Shown piece after piece: positions 1 to 11,819 of a stretch of DNA of 64,000 bases. This stretch comes from Ampelomyces quisqualis (Eukaryota; Ascomycota; Dothideomycetes; Pleosporales; Phaeosphaeriaceae): NCBI GenBank assembly GCA_018398575.1, contig JAGTXZ010000010.1, forward strand, positions 1,302,001 through 1,366,000. The letters are read 5' to 3'. The position numbers and the translations under genes are program-made. Position 1 is the first letter of the stretch. Each line of letters starts with the position of its first letter. The notes beneath the pieces were generated by a model. That model had not been told where the DNA came from. It searched no databases and worked only from the letters and a program-made list of their open reading frames with translations.

Positions 1-3000
1 ATATGAAGTGGTAGGCTGCTCGACCTCTGCTTCGCCAAGAAGAACCTTGTCTTCAGTCTCCTTATTACTGACCTCAATCTTGATAATCTTGCGACCGGAT
101 ACCATACCGACGTGCTGGAGCTTGACATCCAGCATGTCGTCGGGTAGCACCATGCCGACAAGGTTTACGTGATAGCTCCTGACACGGCCAATGTTGTTCT
201 CGGCAGCCCATGTCTCGACCAAGCTTCTGACGGCAGCACTGGAGTACATGCCATGGGTGATGGTACCAGGAAGGTTGGCGTAGCTGGCGAACACACGTGA
301 AACGTGAATGGGGTTGTAATCGCCGGAAACGCGAGCGTAGTTCTCATTGGAAGCAGGCGCCTTCAAGCTGAGTGGAGTCTTGCCATGCAGAGGAATGGGG
401 TTCTCGAAGAGCACAGGCTGGTCGACGGCAGCGCCATTACGCTCTAAGTAATCCAGCACGGGGTTACCAAAAGCTGTGCCGGACAGGTAATTGACAGATG
501 CGATCGTAATCACCTCCTTAGTCGGGAGCTCAAGGAGGACTTCGCCAACCGTCTCGATCTGCGCAAACGACGTCTTGTTCTTGTACCTCAAAAAGGTCTC
601 CAATTTGAACATCAAGGTCTTGTTCAGGAGGTCGATGTCAGGTTCTTCGAAATTGAACCACTCCTTTGACCGAAGAATGGCAACGTCCTTGCTGGTAGCC
701 AGGTGAAGCTGCATCAATTTCTCGTTCTTCCTCTGGAACGTGTTCTCAAAGTCGTCGTAAGCGCCTCGGTAGAGGAATTGACTGGTGACCTCCATCACAG
801 GCTCACCGTCACGAGTGATGGTGCCGCACACTTCGACCATCTTACCAGACTCTTGGTTGATGACAGCATTGATTTGTGCTGTGGTGTCCAAGACGTCACC
901 CTTCTTCAACGGCGCTGCGCCTGGGATCATGCGGAAGCCATTGGAGAGATGTACGAGCTTCAGCAGATCTCCGTCGATAGCGCGGGGGAAGATAGGCTTG
1001 GTGATGGCCTTCCAGCCAACAACAATGGCAAAATCCATAGGAGCAAAGACCTCCTTGCCAGGACGGTCGACGAATGCCTCGCCGGTGTTGCCAACAGCGT
1101 GGACAAAGTCGTTGATGGCCTCGCTGGTGACAGTGGCACGGCCGCCGTCGAAGCTAGAGGCAACATCTGCATCATACGGACACTCTTCATCACCGAACCA
1201 GATCTTGAAGTAAAAATCCTTGATTCGATCGTTGCGCGCATCCATGACTTCGTGGATAGGGGCATAGCCGATGTCTGGGCGGTATTTGAAACGGAGGGGT
1301 AGGGCCACAGGCGATTTGAGTGCAGTGCGCTCTTCGTACATGTTGAGGAGTATCTCGTTGTCTTTGGTCAAGCTCACTTCAACTGTTTTGATCAGCTTGC
1401 CATTGGAGTGAAGCTCCTTAATCATGATCGAGGTCTTTGCTGGCTCATTGGGATTGTTGATCTCGACAAGCATGCCTGGCGTAGGCGCGAAAATTCTTGC
1501 TGTAGGGTTGCTCTGGAAGCGCTGGCCCTGCACGAAGATGTCGGCCGTGAAGAAGGCATGTCTCCAAGAGTAGTTGTTGCCAGCAAGCAGTTGCAGCCAT
1601 GAGTGAGCCTCAGGCATTGACACGTTTGGAGCAGCGGACAAGCGATAGACGGTCTTCGTCTCAAGCTCAGACACCGTAAGACCGTCGACCTCAAGTCCCT
1701 CTAATGGTGTGAGGAGGTTGCTGCCGAAGTATTCAATGACCGGCACCTTGGATTCGTCTCCTCCGTAGACATCTCGCAAGAGATTTTGGATGTGACCTTG
1801 ATGAACGCCATCGAGGATGTCCTTGACAGGCTCGTCCACCTTGGTTGAGTACTTCACAGCCATGGGGCCTTGCAAGATACAGGTCCTGCCTACATCCTGG
1901 TCAACCACGGCATCCAGGTCTTCCGATTGCCAGAGGGAGTCCTTCTTGAAGAAGAATTCAAACGTGTCATCGAGGACAGGCACAAAAGGAACAGGCTTCT
2001 GTCCTCGACGCTGACACAGAAGAAGGAAGTGCTGAACGTCTTGGGCGTTGATCAGCTGCTGGTCAGCCTCGGGGTAGGTGTCAAAGACTTTCTGAATGGT
2101 GGCAAAGGGATCGTTCAGCTCTTCGTAGCTCTGGATGAGCGACTCGCTGCTGGACTTGCTGAAGCGCTCTTCGAGTCGGCGGATAAAGTCGCCAGTTAGG
2201 CGTTTGAGACTCTGGTCAATCCAACGGGATTGATGCTTCACATACATGAGGTCGACCATACGTTGGACGACCTCAGCATATGTCATATCTTCGAGATCGA
2301 CAGACTCGCCATTCTTGTTCTTGCCGAACCAAACCTTCTGGAAGTCCTTGTTCAGCTTCTCGATGATGTATTCCCGCATCTTCTTAAGTTCAGGAATACG
2401 CTTGGCTTTGTCGAGGCTGAAGATCTTCTGGTCCATCTCGTGCCAGAAAATGACACCGCGGGTAGCCAGCTTGTGAATTGGCTCGCCCATCTCAGAGCGA
2501 ACTGTGATGACACCACCAGCGGGGCCCTTGTATGTCTTCTCCCAGTCGCCATCATCGAGACCCGGGGCGTCCACGATCGCTTGCTTCGCCATCTTGGAAG
2601 TGTAGGCTTCTTTGGCAGTCATGACACGGCTACCAAACAAGCAACCATCGTATGGCATTGGCGGGTACCCAAATCGAGTCGACCAAGCACCAGTGAGGTA
2701 TGGGTACGTGTCTTCCGCGCCACCAAAACCAGAGCCTGCCACCAAGATCAGGTTGTTGCACTTGCGCAGACGGCTGTACATCTGAAGGATAGGCTGGTGG
2801 AAATCCTCAAATGAGTGATGGCCACCTCCACGACCACCGGTCCATTGAAGAAGCACGGGGAACGTCGGGTTCGCCTTGGCGATGTTGATGGTTGCCTGGA
2901 TAGCCTCGACCGAGCCGGGCTTGAAAGCAATGTGCTTGATTCCCAAGGTCTCGATGTACTCGTTGGCCACCTCGATGGATGGCACGCCGGCGCCAATGGT

Positions 3001-5085
3001 CAATCCCTCGATCGGTACACCTTCAGCCCGAAGCTTGGCCAGTAATGGGATCTGCCATGCCATGGCACGAGGGTTGACATAAATTAAGTTGATCGTGATA
3101 CCACGACCAGCAGGGATGGCCTTCTCCACTTTGCTAATTGCAGCAGTCATCGTCTTCTCGTTGTAGTAACCACCGCCTGCGAGCTCGATCTCGTAGCCAG
3201 CATTGATAGTAGCAGCAACAAAGTCCCACGGGACGGTACATGGTGTCATACCAGCCACCATGACCGGAGGGAGTCCAAGCATTCGGCTCATCTTGGTGTC
3301 GACATAGGTCTGCCCAGTAGAAGTCTTGACGAGCTTAGGGCCGTGGTCCTTGACCCAGTCGACTGCGTACTTGACTGCATGCTCCGAGTCCCGGTCAAAA
3401 ATCTCAGGCTTGTAGCCCACTTCGGGATTTTGCCCGTCTATGGCTCCAGCAAGGATGACGCGAACACCTGTTCCATCTTTGTTACGGTTGGTGAGCACAC
3501 CCAGACCAGAAATGCCACCGGGGCCAAAGTCTAGGATGTGCGTAGCATTGGGGAAGACTGTGGCTTGCTCCCACTCGACTGTGTCACGTGTAATCATGCG
3601 TACGAGGCGCGGAACGATGTTATCAGAGCCCTCCTCACGAAGATCCTTGCCCGTATGGGTATCGTACATGGCAATGCCGAGATCGGCAGAGGCAATCTTG
3701 ATGTCTTTGAGGTCATTTTCCAGCTGCTTAGTTGCCTCGGTGAGGTACTGGCTGTGGAAGGGCGCAGTAATGGGCAGGAAGCGGTTGACAAAGCGCACCT
3801 TGCGCTCGGTGAAGGGGATTCTGGTCTGGTCCAAGCCGGTGGGAGCCTTGACCTTTCGCAACCGAAGGTTTAGACCGTACAGCGAGATGGGAGGACCAGT
3901 GACGACAAAGTTGCGCGCACTGTTCACAAGAGAAATGGCGATGTGTCTGTCCTCTGGCAAATGTGCGTTGGTCGCGTCGATGTGATCTTGGACCGCCTTC
4001 CTTGACAAATCTCGGACGGAAAGCATGGGCGAGGGTGTGCCTTCGCCATTGTCTATCGAGTCCTGCAATACCGATGGCGCAAGCGATGTGCGGGGAAATG
4101 CCTGCTGGCTGCGCGCACCGATCCAGAAGAGGATCTCGATAGCCTTTTTCGATGATCGTTGGAAAGCCTCCCAGTTCTTGGCTTCCGCAATGGCTGCCGC
4201 TGTGATCACACCCTGCGAATGGCCAGTGACACCAGTGAAGCGGTTGCGAACCTGGCCTGGATGGCTCCCTAGCACTCTGGTTGTGACAAGGAAATGCACA
4301 AGCTGTGTCAAGCCAATGAGGGGGAGACTGACGGGTGCCGAGACGAGGTAGTCCGTGTCTGGCTGGGTGTCGCGGTTGTTGAGCCATCGCATGACATCCA
4401 GGCCCTTGGAGTAGAGCTTCTCAGCGCGCGGGTCGCGTGAGAGCTGGAGCAGGTGCTGTGCTTCGGACAGGATGAAGTCCTCGACGAAGGGGTTGTAGGT
4501 GTTGTAGATTTCTCGAAGTTCGTCAAAGTACTCCTCAATGTTGCCCTGGCCGCCCAGTACGGCGTAGATGACGGCATTCGCGTCGTCGGCCTCGCGGAAC
4601 AGCGCCGAGTCGTGGTTCTTGATGGGCCTGTCGGCCGCCGAGCGAGCAGCGTAGTAGGAGCGGACTGTGATGAGCTTCTTCTCGGTGATGCCCGGCAGAG
4701 CGGCGGCCAGGGCGTGCACCTCGTTGCCCCGCAGGAAGGCGCGCTCGAACTCGGTGATGATGAGCTTGAGCACGTCCTCGAAACTGTCGGGGTCGTCGCC
4801 CTCGTCTACCTCCTTGGCAACGAAGCCCATGAAGCGCGCAACCAGCTCGGGTATCGACGAGGGCTCGTCATCCTGGGCGAGTTCGTCTGTGGGCTCGGGG
4901 AGGGTGAGCTTGAAGGTGTCCTTGAGCTGCTGGGCGCTGAAGTGAAGGGCGGTGGGAATGAGGAGCGTGTACTCGAGCGAGCCGTGGGTGAGGATGAGGG
5001 GGCGGAGGTTTGCAGCGGAGCGCGGGGTCGAGAGGCCCGTCTGCTGCCCGGAGCCGTGCATGGTGAGAGGCTTGAGCTTGGACAT
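1..5085 (-). CDS. FAS1: Fatty acid synthase subunit beta (5' part, runs off left edge)
   Basis: Beta chain of the cytosolic fungal type I fatty acid synthase, which makes long-chain acyl-CoA together with the alpha chain. The ATG is at 5085-5083 and the frame stays open to base 1 (1,695 codons) with no intron needed. In order I read an N-terminal acetyltransferase with the GHSQG nucleophile motif (Ser about residue 290), the TIM-barrel enoyl reductase region (VMVAGMTPCTV, then AGGGYYNEKT), a central dehydratase region, and the hot-dog/MaoC-like motif (YARVSGDYNPIHVS) near the left edge. The family is about 2,050-2,100 residues, so the C-terminal malonyl/palmitoyl transferase lies outside the window. 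It is divergent from FAS2, as seen for the housekeeping FAS pair of many filamentous ascomycetes. A secondary-metabolite FAS beta is possible but less likely, as no PKS or P450 gene is near. Confidence 0.96.
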   Translation of the reverse strand, partial: MSKLKPLTMHGSGQQTGLSTPRSAANLRPLILTHGSLEYTLLIPTALHFSAQQLKDTFKLTLPEPTDELAQDDEPSSIPELVARFMGFVAKEVDEGDDPDSFEDVLKLIITEFERAFLRGNEVHALAAALPGITEKKLITVRSYYAARSAADRPIKNHDSALFREADDANAVIYAVLGGQGNIEEYFDELREIYNTYNPFVEDFILSEAQHLLQLSRDPRAEKLYSKGLDVMRWLNNRDTQPDTDYLVSAPVSLPLIGLTQLVHFLVTTRVLGSHPGQVRNRFTGVTGHSQGVITAAAIAEAKNWEAFQRSSKKAIEILFWIGARSQQAFPRTSLAPSVLQDSIDNGEGTPSPMLSVRDLSRKAVQDHIDATNAHLPEDRHIAISLVNSARNFVVTGPPISLYGLNLRLRKVKAPTGLDQTRIPFTERKVRFVNRFLPITAPFHSQYLTEATKQLENDLKDIKIASADLGIAMYDTHTGKDLREEGSDNIVPRLVRMITRDTVEWEQATVFPNATHILDFGPGGISGLGVLTNRNKDGTGVRVILAGAIDGQNPEVGYKPEIFDRDSEHAVKYAVDWVKDHGPKLVKTSTGQTYVDTKMSRMLGLPPVMVAGMTPCTVPWDFVAATINAGYEIELAGGGYYNEKTMTAAISKVEKAIPAGRGITINLIYVNPRAMAWQIPLLAKLRAEGVPIEGLTIGAGVPSIEVANEYIETLGIKHIAFKPGSVEAIQATINIAKANPTFPVLLQWTGGRGGGHHSFEDFHQPILQMYSRLRKCNNLILVAGSGFGGAEDTYPYLTGAWSTRFGYPPMPYDGCLFGSRVMTAKEAYTSKMAKQAIVDAPGLDDGDWEKTYKGPAGGVITVRSEMGEPIHKLATRGVIFWHEMDQKIFSLDKAKRIPELKKMREYIIEKLNKDFQKVWFGKNKNGESVDLEDMTYAEVVQRMVDLMYVKHQSRWIDQSLKRLTGDFIRRLEERFSKSSSESLIQSYEELNDPFATIQKVFDTYPEADQQLINAQDVQHFLLLCQRRGQKPVPFVPVLDDTFEFFFKKDSLWQSEDLDAVVDQDVGRTCILQGPMAVKYSTKVDEPVKDILDGVHQGHIQNLLRDVYGGDESKVPVIEYFGSNLLTPLEGLEVDGLTVSELETKTVYRLSAAPNVSMPEAHSWLQLLAGNNYSWRHAFFTADIFVQGQRFQSNPTARIFAPTPGMLVEINNPNEPAKTSIMIKELHSNGKLIKTVEVSLTKDNEILLNMYEERTALKSPVALPLRFKYRPDIGYAPIHEVMDARNDRIKDFYFKIWFGDEECPYDADVASSFDGGRATVTSEAINDFVHAVGNTGEAFVDRPGKEVFAPMDFAIVVGWKAITKPIFPRAIDGDLLKLVHLSNGFRMIPGAAPLKKGDVLDTTAQINAVINQESGKMVEVCGTITRDGEPVMEVTSQFLYRGAYDDFENTFQRKNEKLMQLHLATSKDVAILRSKEWFNFEEPDIDLLNKTLMFKLETFLRYKNKTSFAQIETVGEVLLELPTKEVITIASVNYLSGTAFGNPVLDYLERNGAAVDQPVLFENPIPLHGKTPLSLKAPASNENYARVSGDYNPIHVSRVFASYANLPGTITHGMYSSAAVRSLVETWAAENNIGRVRSYHVNLVGMVLPDDMLDVKLQHVGMVSGRKIIKIEVSNKETEDKVLLGEAEVEQPTTSY

Positions 5086-6142
5086 GTTAGCGGTGCGGCG
5101 GGGGTGGTGTGTGGTACCTCGATGGAGGGTGAGGTGTAGCTATGGGAAGGAGCAGCTGGCACAGGGCAGGTGCAACTGTCGTCCCGATCGGAAGGAGCAC
5201 CCAGCGAGCACCTACCTGATGATGTGGTATGGTTGGACGTCCGGCCGGCGAGAAACGAATCTGCTGGCGTGCTCAAGAATTGGTCGGCACCACTCGAGTG
5301 TCCTCCCGGCGATGGAATGGGACGGGTGGGTATGCGGCGAGGCGAGTTCACCGCGCAGGCATTGGCAACAGGACTGCGGAGAAGAGTGTGTGGAGGGCAA
5401 GCAATGGGCGCGAGGGAAGCAGAGGTGGACACTGGACACTGGGTATTCTTTGACTTTTTTGGTCCCTGCAGCACCCGGGTAGGTACCTAGCTAGCATTAC
5501 GGGCCTTCAACCACCGCCAGCACGGCACGACGGCTGTGACTTGCCACACAGCCCTGGACGATGCATCCGAACAGCTGCCCCTGACTGGACGCCGTGATGA
5601 CTATCAAGAAGCTCCGCAGTAGTCTGCACTCGGGCTGCTGTTGAGCATGCTGTTGACACGGTTGCGGCCTGATTGTTGAGCGCGGCCAAAGCGTGGTCCA
5701 GCTGCCGTGCAGGGATCGCGCCGCCGAGGGCTCAGCAGTTTTTTATCCTATGTAGTACGGAGTACCGGGGAGACCAAATCCTCCACGGCCTTCCTTTGCC
5801 CTTGACCCAGCGGCCAAGCTACTGTCTCTCTGCAGTCAATGCGTTGCCGTCCTGGTCCCTGACTCTGCGCCCGCCGTCGCATAGACACCCTACTTTTGTA
5901 CGTCGTGGCTCGCATCCCCAGCAAAATAATTCGGCCCTCTCTGCCCTCGGGGATCGTCACCCACTGCTCCTGCCAACCTCAGCACGTCGCTCCTGCCAAC
6001 CTCTGCACATCGCTCCTGCCAGCCTCTGCACGTCGCTGCTCCCCCCGACTGCAGCCGTCCCTCCTCCATTGAGATACCCCTCCCTCTGCTGTTTGGTGGC
6101 CGAGCTGCCCACGCCCGCCTTGATTCCGCGCTGTCCCAGAAA
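5086..6142. promoter_or_regulatory. Shared bidirectional promoter of FAS1 and FAS2
   Basis: This 1,057-base gap separates the start codons of the two divergently transcribed fatty acid synthase genes and must carry both promoters and 5' UTRs. It contains a TACGGAGTA nonamer at 5756-5764 and, close to FAS2, three tandem 23-bp units (listed separately). No convincing gene was seen inside it. Coordinated control of the two subunits from this gap is inference. Confidence 0.7.
5967..6035 (+). repeat. 3 x 23-bp tandem repeat upstream of FAS2
   Basis: Three abutting 23-base units start at 5967, 5990 and 6013. Each begins CTCCTGCC, and they differ at only a few positions; each ends in a GCACGTCG or GCACATCG core. 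The array ends 107 bases before the FAS2 ATG, so it lies in the proximal promoter or 5' leader. A fourth, degraded start (CTGCTCC) follows directly. Confidence 0.85.
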
Positions 6143-9100
6143 ATGCGGCCCGAAGTCGAGCAGGAGCTCTCGCACACGCTGCTCATTGAGCTGCTCGCAT
6201 ATCAGTTCGCCTCGCCCGTGAGGTGGATCGAGACGCAGGATGTCGTCCTCGGCGAGAAGACGACGGAGCGCATCGTCGAAATCGGCCCCGCTGACACGCT
6301 GGGGGTCATGGCCAAGCGGACACTCGCCTCCAAGTACGAAGCACATGACGCAGCCCGCTCGGTGCAGCGGCAGATTCTGTGCTACAACAAGGATGCCAAG
6401 GACATTTACTACGACGTAGACCCCGTCGAGGAGGAGCCCGAGCCGGCGGCTGGAGGCGGTGCAGACGCCCCAGCGGCGGCCTCGAGCGCCCCCGCGGCAG
6501 CAGCAGCGCCCGTGGCAGCGTCCGCCGCGAGCGCTGGACCAGCAGCCCAGGTGCCGGATGAGCCAGTTACAGCCACAGACATTCTGCGCGCATTGGTGGC
6601 CCAGAAGCTCAAGAAGCCGCTCATGGACATTCCGCTGAGCAAGGCCATCAAAGACCTGGTCGGAGGTGCGTCAGTTGCCGTTGTGTGCCTGGGCTCTAGC
6701 TAACGTGTGCACAGGCAAATCCACGCTCCAAAATGAAATTCTCGGTGACCTGGGCAAGGAGTTTGGCTCGACCCCCGAGAAGCCCGAAGACACACCCCTC
6801 GACGAGCTCGGTGCCTCGATGCAGCAGACGTTCAACGGCCAGCTCGGCAAGCAGTCTGCCTCGCTGGTTGCCCGCATGGTCTCTTCCAAGATGCCCGGTG
6901 GCTTCAACATCACAGCTGTGCGCAAGCACCTCGAGACAAGGTGGGGACTGGCCCAAGGACGCCAGGACGCCGTGTTGCTGCTCGCCATTACCAACGAGCC
7001 GGCGGCGCGACTGGGCTCCGAGGCGGACGGCAAGGCCTTCCTCGACGAGCAGGCGAACAAATATGCCGCCATCGCCGGCGTCAACTTGTCTGCACCCGTG
7101 GCGGGTGGAGATGCAGGTGGCGGCAGTGCAGGCATGATGATGGACCCTGCAGCCCTTGAAGCGCTCACCAAAGACCAGCGACAGTTGTTCAAGCAGCAAT
7201 TGGAGCTCTTTGCGCGATACCTCAAAATGGACCTCCGTGCGGGCGATCGGGCCGTCGTGGATGGGCAAAAGGCACAGACGGCCCTGCAGGCTCAATTGGA
7301 CCTGTGGACCACCGAGCATGGCGAATTCTACGCCTCTGGCATTGAGCCCCAATTCACACCTCTCAAGGCGCGTGTTTACGACTCATCTTGGAATTGGGCG
7401 CGGCAGGACGCGCTCAGCATGTACTACGATATCATTTTCGGCAAGCTCAAGGCGGTCGACCGTGAAATTGTGAGCCGCTGCATTGCCATCATGAACCGTT
7501 CAAACCCTCTACTGCTCGACTTCATGCAATACCACATGGACAATTGCCCGACTGAGCGCGGCGAGACATACGAGCTGGCCAAGGAGCTGGGTCAGCAGCT
7601 CATCGACAACTGCAAGGACGTGCTCAACGAAGCCCCAGTTTACAAGGATGTAGCCGTCCCGACCGCCCCCAGCCTTGAGATCGACGCCAGGGGCAACTTG
7701 AGTTATGAAGAAGCGTCCCGAGCAAGCGTTCGCAAGCTTGAGCACTACGTCCGGGAGATGGCCGAAGGCGGCAAGCTCTCCGAGTACGGCAATCGCACCA
7801 AAGTTCAGAACGACCTCCAGCGCATCTACAAGCTCATTAAGCAGCAACACAAACTTTCCAAGTCTTCGCAGTTGCAAATCAAGAGCCTGTACAGCAATGT
7901 TATTCGTTCGCTATCCATGAATGAGGGTCAAATCATCCCAACCGAGAACGGCAAGGCAGGCGGCAAGCGCGGACGCAACGGGCGCTTGAACAATGGCCAG
8001 AAGCAAGGAAAGGTTGAGACAGTACCTTTTCTGCACCTCAAGAGGAAAGACGACCACGGCTGGGAGTACAGCAAAAAGCTGACCGGCGTCTATCTTGATT
8101 GCTTGGAGAACGCTGCCAAGTCCGGTGTCACTTTCCAGGGCAAGTACGCTCTCATGACCGGTGCTGGTGCTGGCTCCATTGGCGCGCAAGTCCTGCAAGG
8201 TCTGATTGGTGGTGGAGCCAAGGTCGTGGTCACCACCTCCAGGTTCTCCCGCGATGTCACTGAGTACTACCAGTCGATGTATTCTCGATATGGTGCCAAG
8301 GGCTCTCAGCTTATTGTTGTACCATTCAACCAAGGTAGCAACCAGGATGTAGAGGCTTTGATCGACTACATCTTCGATTCTAAGAAGGGTCTCGGCTGGG
8401 ATCTTGACTACATTATTCCATTCGCTGCCATCCCCGAGAACGGTCGCGAAATCGATGGCATCGACTCCAAGTCCGAACTTGCTCACCGCATCATGTTGAC
8501 CAATCTACTCCGCATGCTCGGTGCAGTCAAGAAGCAGAAACAAGCCCACGGCTACGAGACGCGGCCAGCACAGGTCATGCTGCCCCTGTCTCCTAACCAC
8601 GGCACCTTCGGCAACGACGGTCTGTACTCCGAATCCAAAATGTCTCTTGAGACCCTCTTCTCTAGGTGGCACTCCGAGAGCTGGGGTAACTACCTTACCA
8701 TCTGCGGTGCTGTCATTGGGTGGACGCGTGGTACTGGTTTGATGAGTGCCAACAATATCGTTGCCGAAGGCATTGAGAAGTACGGCGTACGCACCTTCTC
8801 CCAGCAGGAGATGGCTTTCAACATTCTTGGTCTCATGGCCCCGCCCATCGTCAACCTCTGCCAGGTTGAACCTGTATGGGCAGATCTAAATGGTGGCTTC
8901 CAGTACATTCCTAATCTCAAGGATCTCATGGGCGATCTTCGCAAGGAATTAATGGAGACGAGTGATGTTCGCAAGGCTGTCATCAAGGAAAATGCCATCG
9001 AGAACAAGATTGTCAATGGTGAGGCCAGCGAGGCTTTGTACAAAAAGGCAAAGATTGAGCCAAGAGCCAACATGAAGTTCGACTTTCCTAAGCTGCCCGA

Positions 9101-11819
9101 TTGGGATACTGAAGTCAAGCCTCTCAACGAAGACCTCAAGGGTATGGTCGATCTCGAGAAGGTTGTTGTCGTCACAGGTTTTGCCGAGGTCGGTCCTTGG
9201 GGTAATTCAAGAACGCGATGGGAGATGGAAGCCTACGGCGAATTCTCCTTAGAAGGCTGTGTCGAGATGGCATGGCTCATGGGCTTGATCAAGAACCACA
9301 ACGGTCCATTGAAGGGCAAGAGCTACTCCGGTTGGGTGGATGCGAAGACTGGCGAGCCTGTGGACGACAAGGACATCAAGCCCAAATACGAGAAGTACAT
9401 CCTTGACCACAGCGGTATTCGTCTCATCGAGCCTGAACTTTTCGGTGGCTACGATCCGAAGAAGAAGCAATTGATGCAAGAGATCCAGATCGAAGCGGAC
9501 CTCGATCCGTTTGAAGCGTCCAAGGAGCTTGCCGACGAACTAAAGCGTCAGCACGGCGACAATGTTGAAACTTTCGCAATCGAAGATTCGGCAGAGTACA
9601 CAGTGCGCATGAAGAAGGGCGCTACCTTGCTCATCCCTAAAGCTCTACGATTCGACCGTCTCGTCGCTGGCCAGATTCCCACAGGCTGGGACGCGAAGAA
9701 GTACGGTATCCCCGACGACATCATCTCGCAGGTCGACCCCGTCACGCTCTTCGTTCTTGTTTCCACGGCAGAGTGTCTTCTCTCCAGTGGTATCACCGAC
9801 CCTTACGAATTCTACCAGTACGTGCACCTGTCGGAGGTCGGTAACTGCGTAGGTTCAGGTATTGGTGGCACGACCGCACTACGAGGCATGTACAAGGACC
9901 GCTTCCTTGACCGGCCTGTTCAGAAGGACATCCTCCAAGAATCATTCATCAACACCATGAGCGCTTGGGTGAACATGTTGCTCATGTCATCGACTGGACC
10001 GATCAAGACCCCAGTTGGTGCTTGCGCGACTGCCGTGGAGTCCATCGACATTGGCTACGACACCATTGTAGAAGGCAAGGCACGTGTCTGCTTTGTTGGT
10101 GGATTTGATGACTTCCAGGAGGAAGGCTCGTTCGAGTTCGCCAACATGAAGGCCACTAGCAACGCTGAGGATGAGTTCGCGCACGGACGCACACCACCCG
10201 AAATGTCGCGCCCCACCACAACCACCAGGAATGGCTTCATGGAATCGCAAGGTTGCGGTATGCAGGTCATAATGGATGCGAAACTCGCCCTAGATATGGG
10301 TGTTCCAATCTACGGCGTTCTCGGCTTTACTGCCACTGCCACCGACAAGATAGGACGCTCCGTTCCCGCGCCAGGAAAGGGTGTGCTGACCACTGCTCGC
10401 GAGATGCCTTCCAAGTTCCCCTCACCTCTACTCGACATCAAATACAGGAGGAGACAAATGGACCTCCGACGGAAGCAGATCAAGCAATGGCAGGAGTCGG
10501 AGCTTTTGTACCTCCAAGAAGAAGTTGCGGCTATCAAGGATGCTGGCGACAAGTTCAACGAGGCTGAGTACCTCGAGGAGCGCGTGTCCCACATCGAGTC
10601 CGAGGCCCGGCGTCAGGAGAAGGAGGCCTTGAACAGCCTTGGCAACAGCTTCTGGAAGCGAGACCCACGCATTGCGCCGCTTCGTGGCTCGCTTGCTACA
10701 TGGGGTCTCACCATCGACGACCTCGATGTCGCCTCGTTCCACGGTACCTCGACCGTTGCCAACGATAAGAATGAGTCCGACGTCATCTGCCAACAAATGC
10801 GCCATCTCGGCCGCAAGAAGGGTAACGCACTGCTCGGTATTTTTCAGAAGTACCTCACTGGTCACCCCAAGGGTGCTGCCGGTGCCTGGATGTTCAACGG
10901 CTGCCTGCAAGTGCTCAACACTGGCCTTGTCCCCGGTAACCGCAATGCCGACAACGTCGACAAGATCATGGAGCAATTCGACTACATTGTCTACCCCTCA
11001 CGACCTATCCAGACCGACGGCATCAAAGCATTTTCCGTTACATCTTTCGGTTTTGGACAGAAAGGTGCACAGGCTATCGGTATCCACCCACGCTACCTGT
11101 ACGCTGCGCTTGATCACGCTCAATTCGCCACCTACAAGCAGAAGGTCGAGGCTCGCCAGAAGAAGGCCTACCGATACTACCACGACGGTCTCATCAACAA
11201 CACCATGTTCCGCGCCAAGGACAAAGCACCATACGAAGACGACAAGATGCAAGAGGTCTTCCTGAACCCCCGCGCCCGCGTCACTGTCGACAAGAAGACT
11301 GCAACCTACTCGTACCCAAAGAAGTACGAAGTGCCCAAGGACAAGAAAGTCGAGGAGACGACCAAAATGGTCGAATCACTCGCTCAAGCCACAGCGTCCG
11401 CCAACACCAAGGTCGGCGTCGACGTTGAAACCCTGAGCGCTCTCAACATTGAGAACGACACCTTCATCGTGCGCAACTTCACAGAGAAGGAGATCGCATA
11501 CTGCAAAAAGGCAGCAAGTCCGCAAGCGAGTTTCACGGGCAAGTGGTCTGCTAAAGAGGCCGTGTTCAAGTCTCTTGGTGTGAAAGGCAAAGGTGCGGGC
11601 GCAGCGTTGAAGGATATTGAGATCGTCAATGACGAGACGGGTGCGCCGCAGGTTCAGGTATGTTCTTCTACATTCCAAATCAAGGATGGTATGCTAATGA
11701 TGTTGCAGCTACACGGCCAAGCGCAAGAAGAGGCGAACCGCGTCGGTGTCAAGAAAATTAATATTAGCATCAGTCATTCGGAGGATCAGGCTGTTTCGGT
11801 TGCAATTGCGCAGTTCTAG
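6143..11819 (+). CDS. FAS2: Fatty acid synthase subunit alpha
   Basis: Alpha chain of the cytosolic fatty acid synthase. Exons: 6143-6665, 6715-11657, 11709-11819; 1,858 residues, normal for the family. The first intron (49 nt) splits the Gly codon just before the acyl carrier serine (GGKSTLQNE, Ser about 177). An Ala/Pro-rich linker precedes the ACP. The ketoreductase nucleotide motif TGAGAGSIG is near residue 656, the ketosynthase cysteine (VGACATAVES) near 1278, and the C-terminal phosphopantetheinyl transferase starts near 1740 (GVDVE). The last intron, 51 nt with GTATGT, a TGCTAAT branch region and TTGCAG, has no stop and keeps frame, so a naive reading joins it to the CDS. Splicing it restores the usual QVQ-LHG junction. 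Partner of the divergent FAS1. Confidence 0.97.

Noticed and set aside
3728..4387. Long open frames on the same or opposite strand inside FAS1 and FAS2 (for example 703-1302, 3728-4387, 10428-10976)
   Set aside because: They lie entirely within well-supported FAS coding sequence and have no family resemblance; they are codon-bias shadows.
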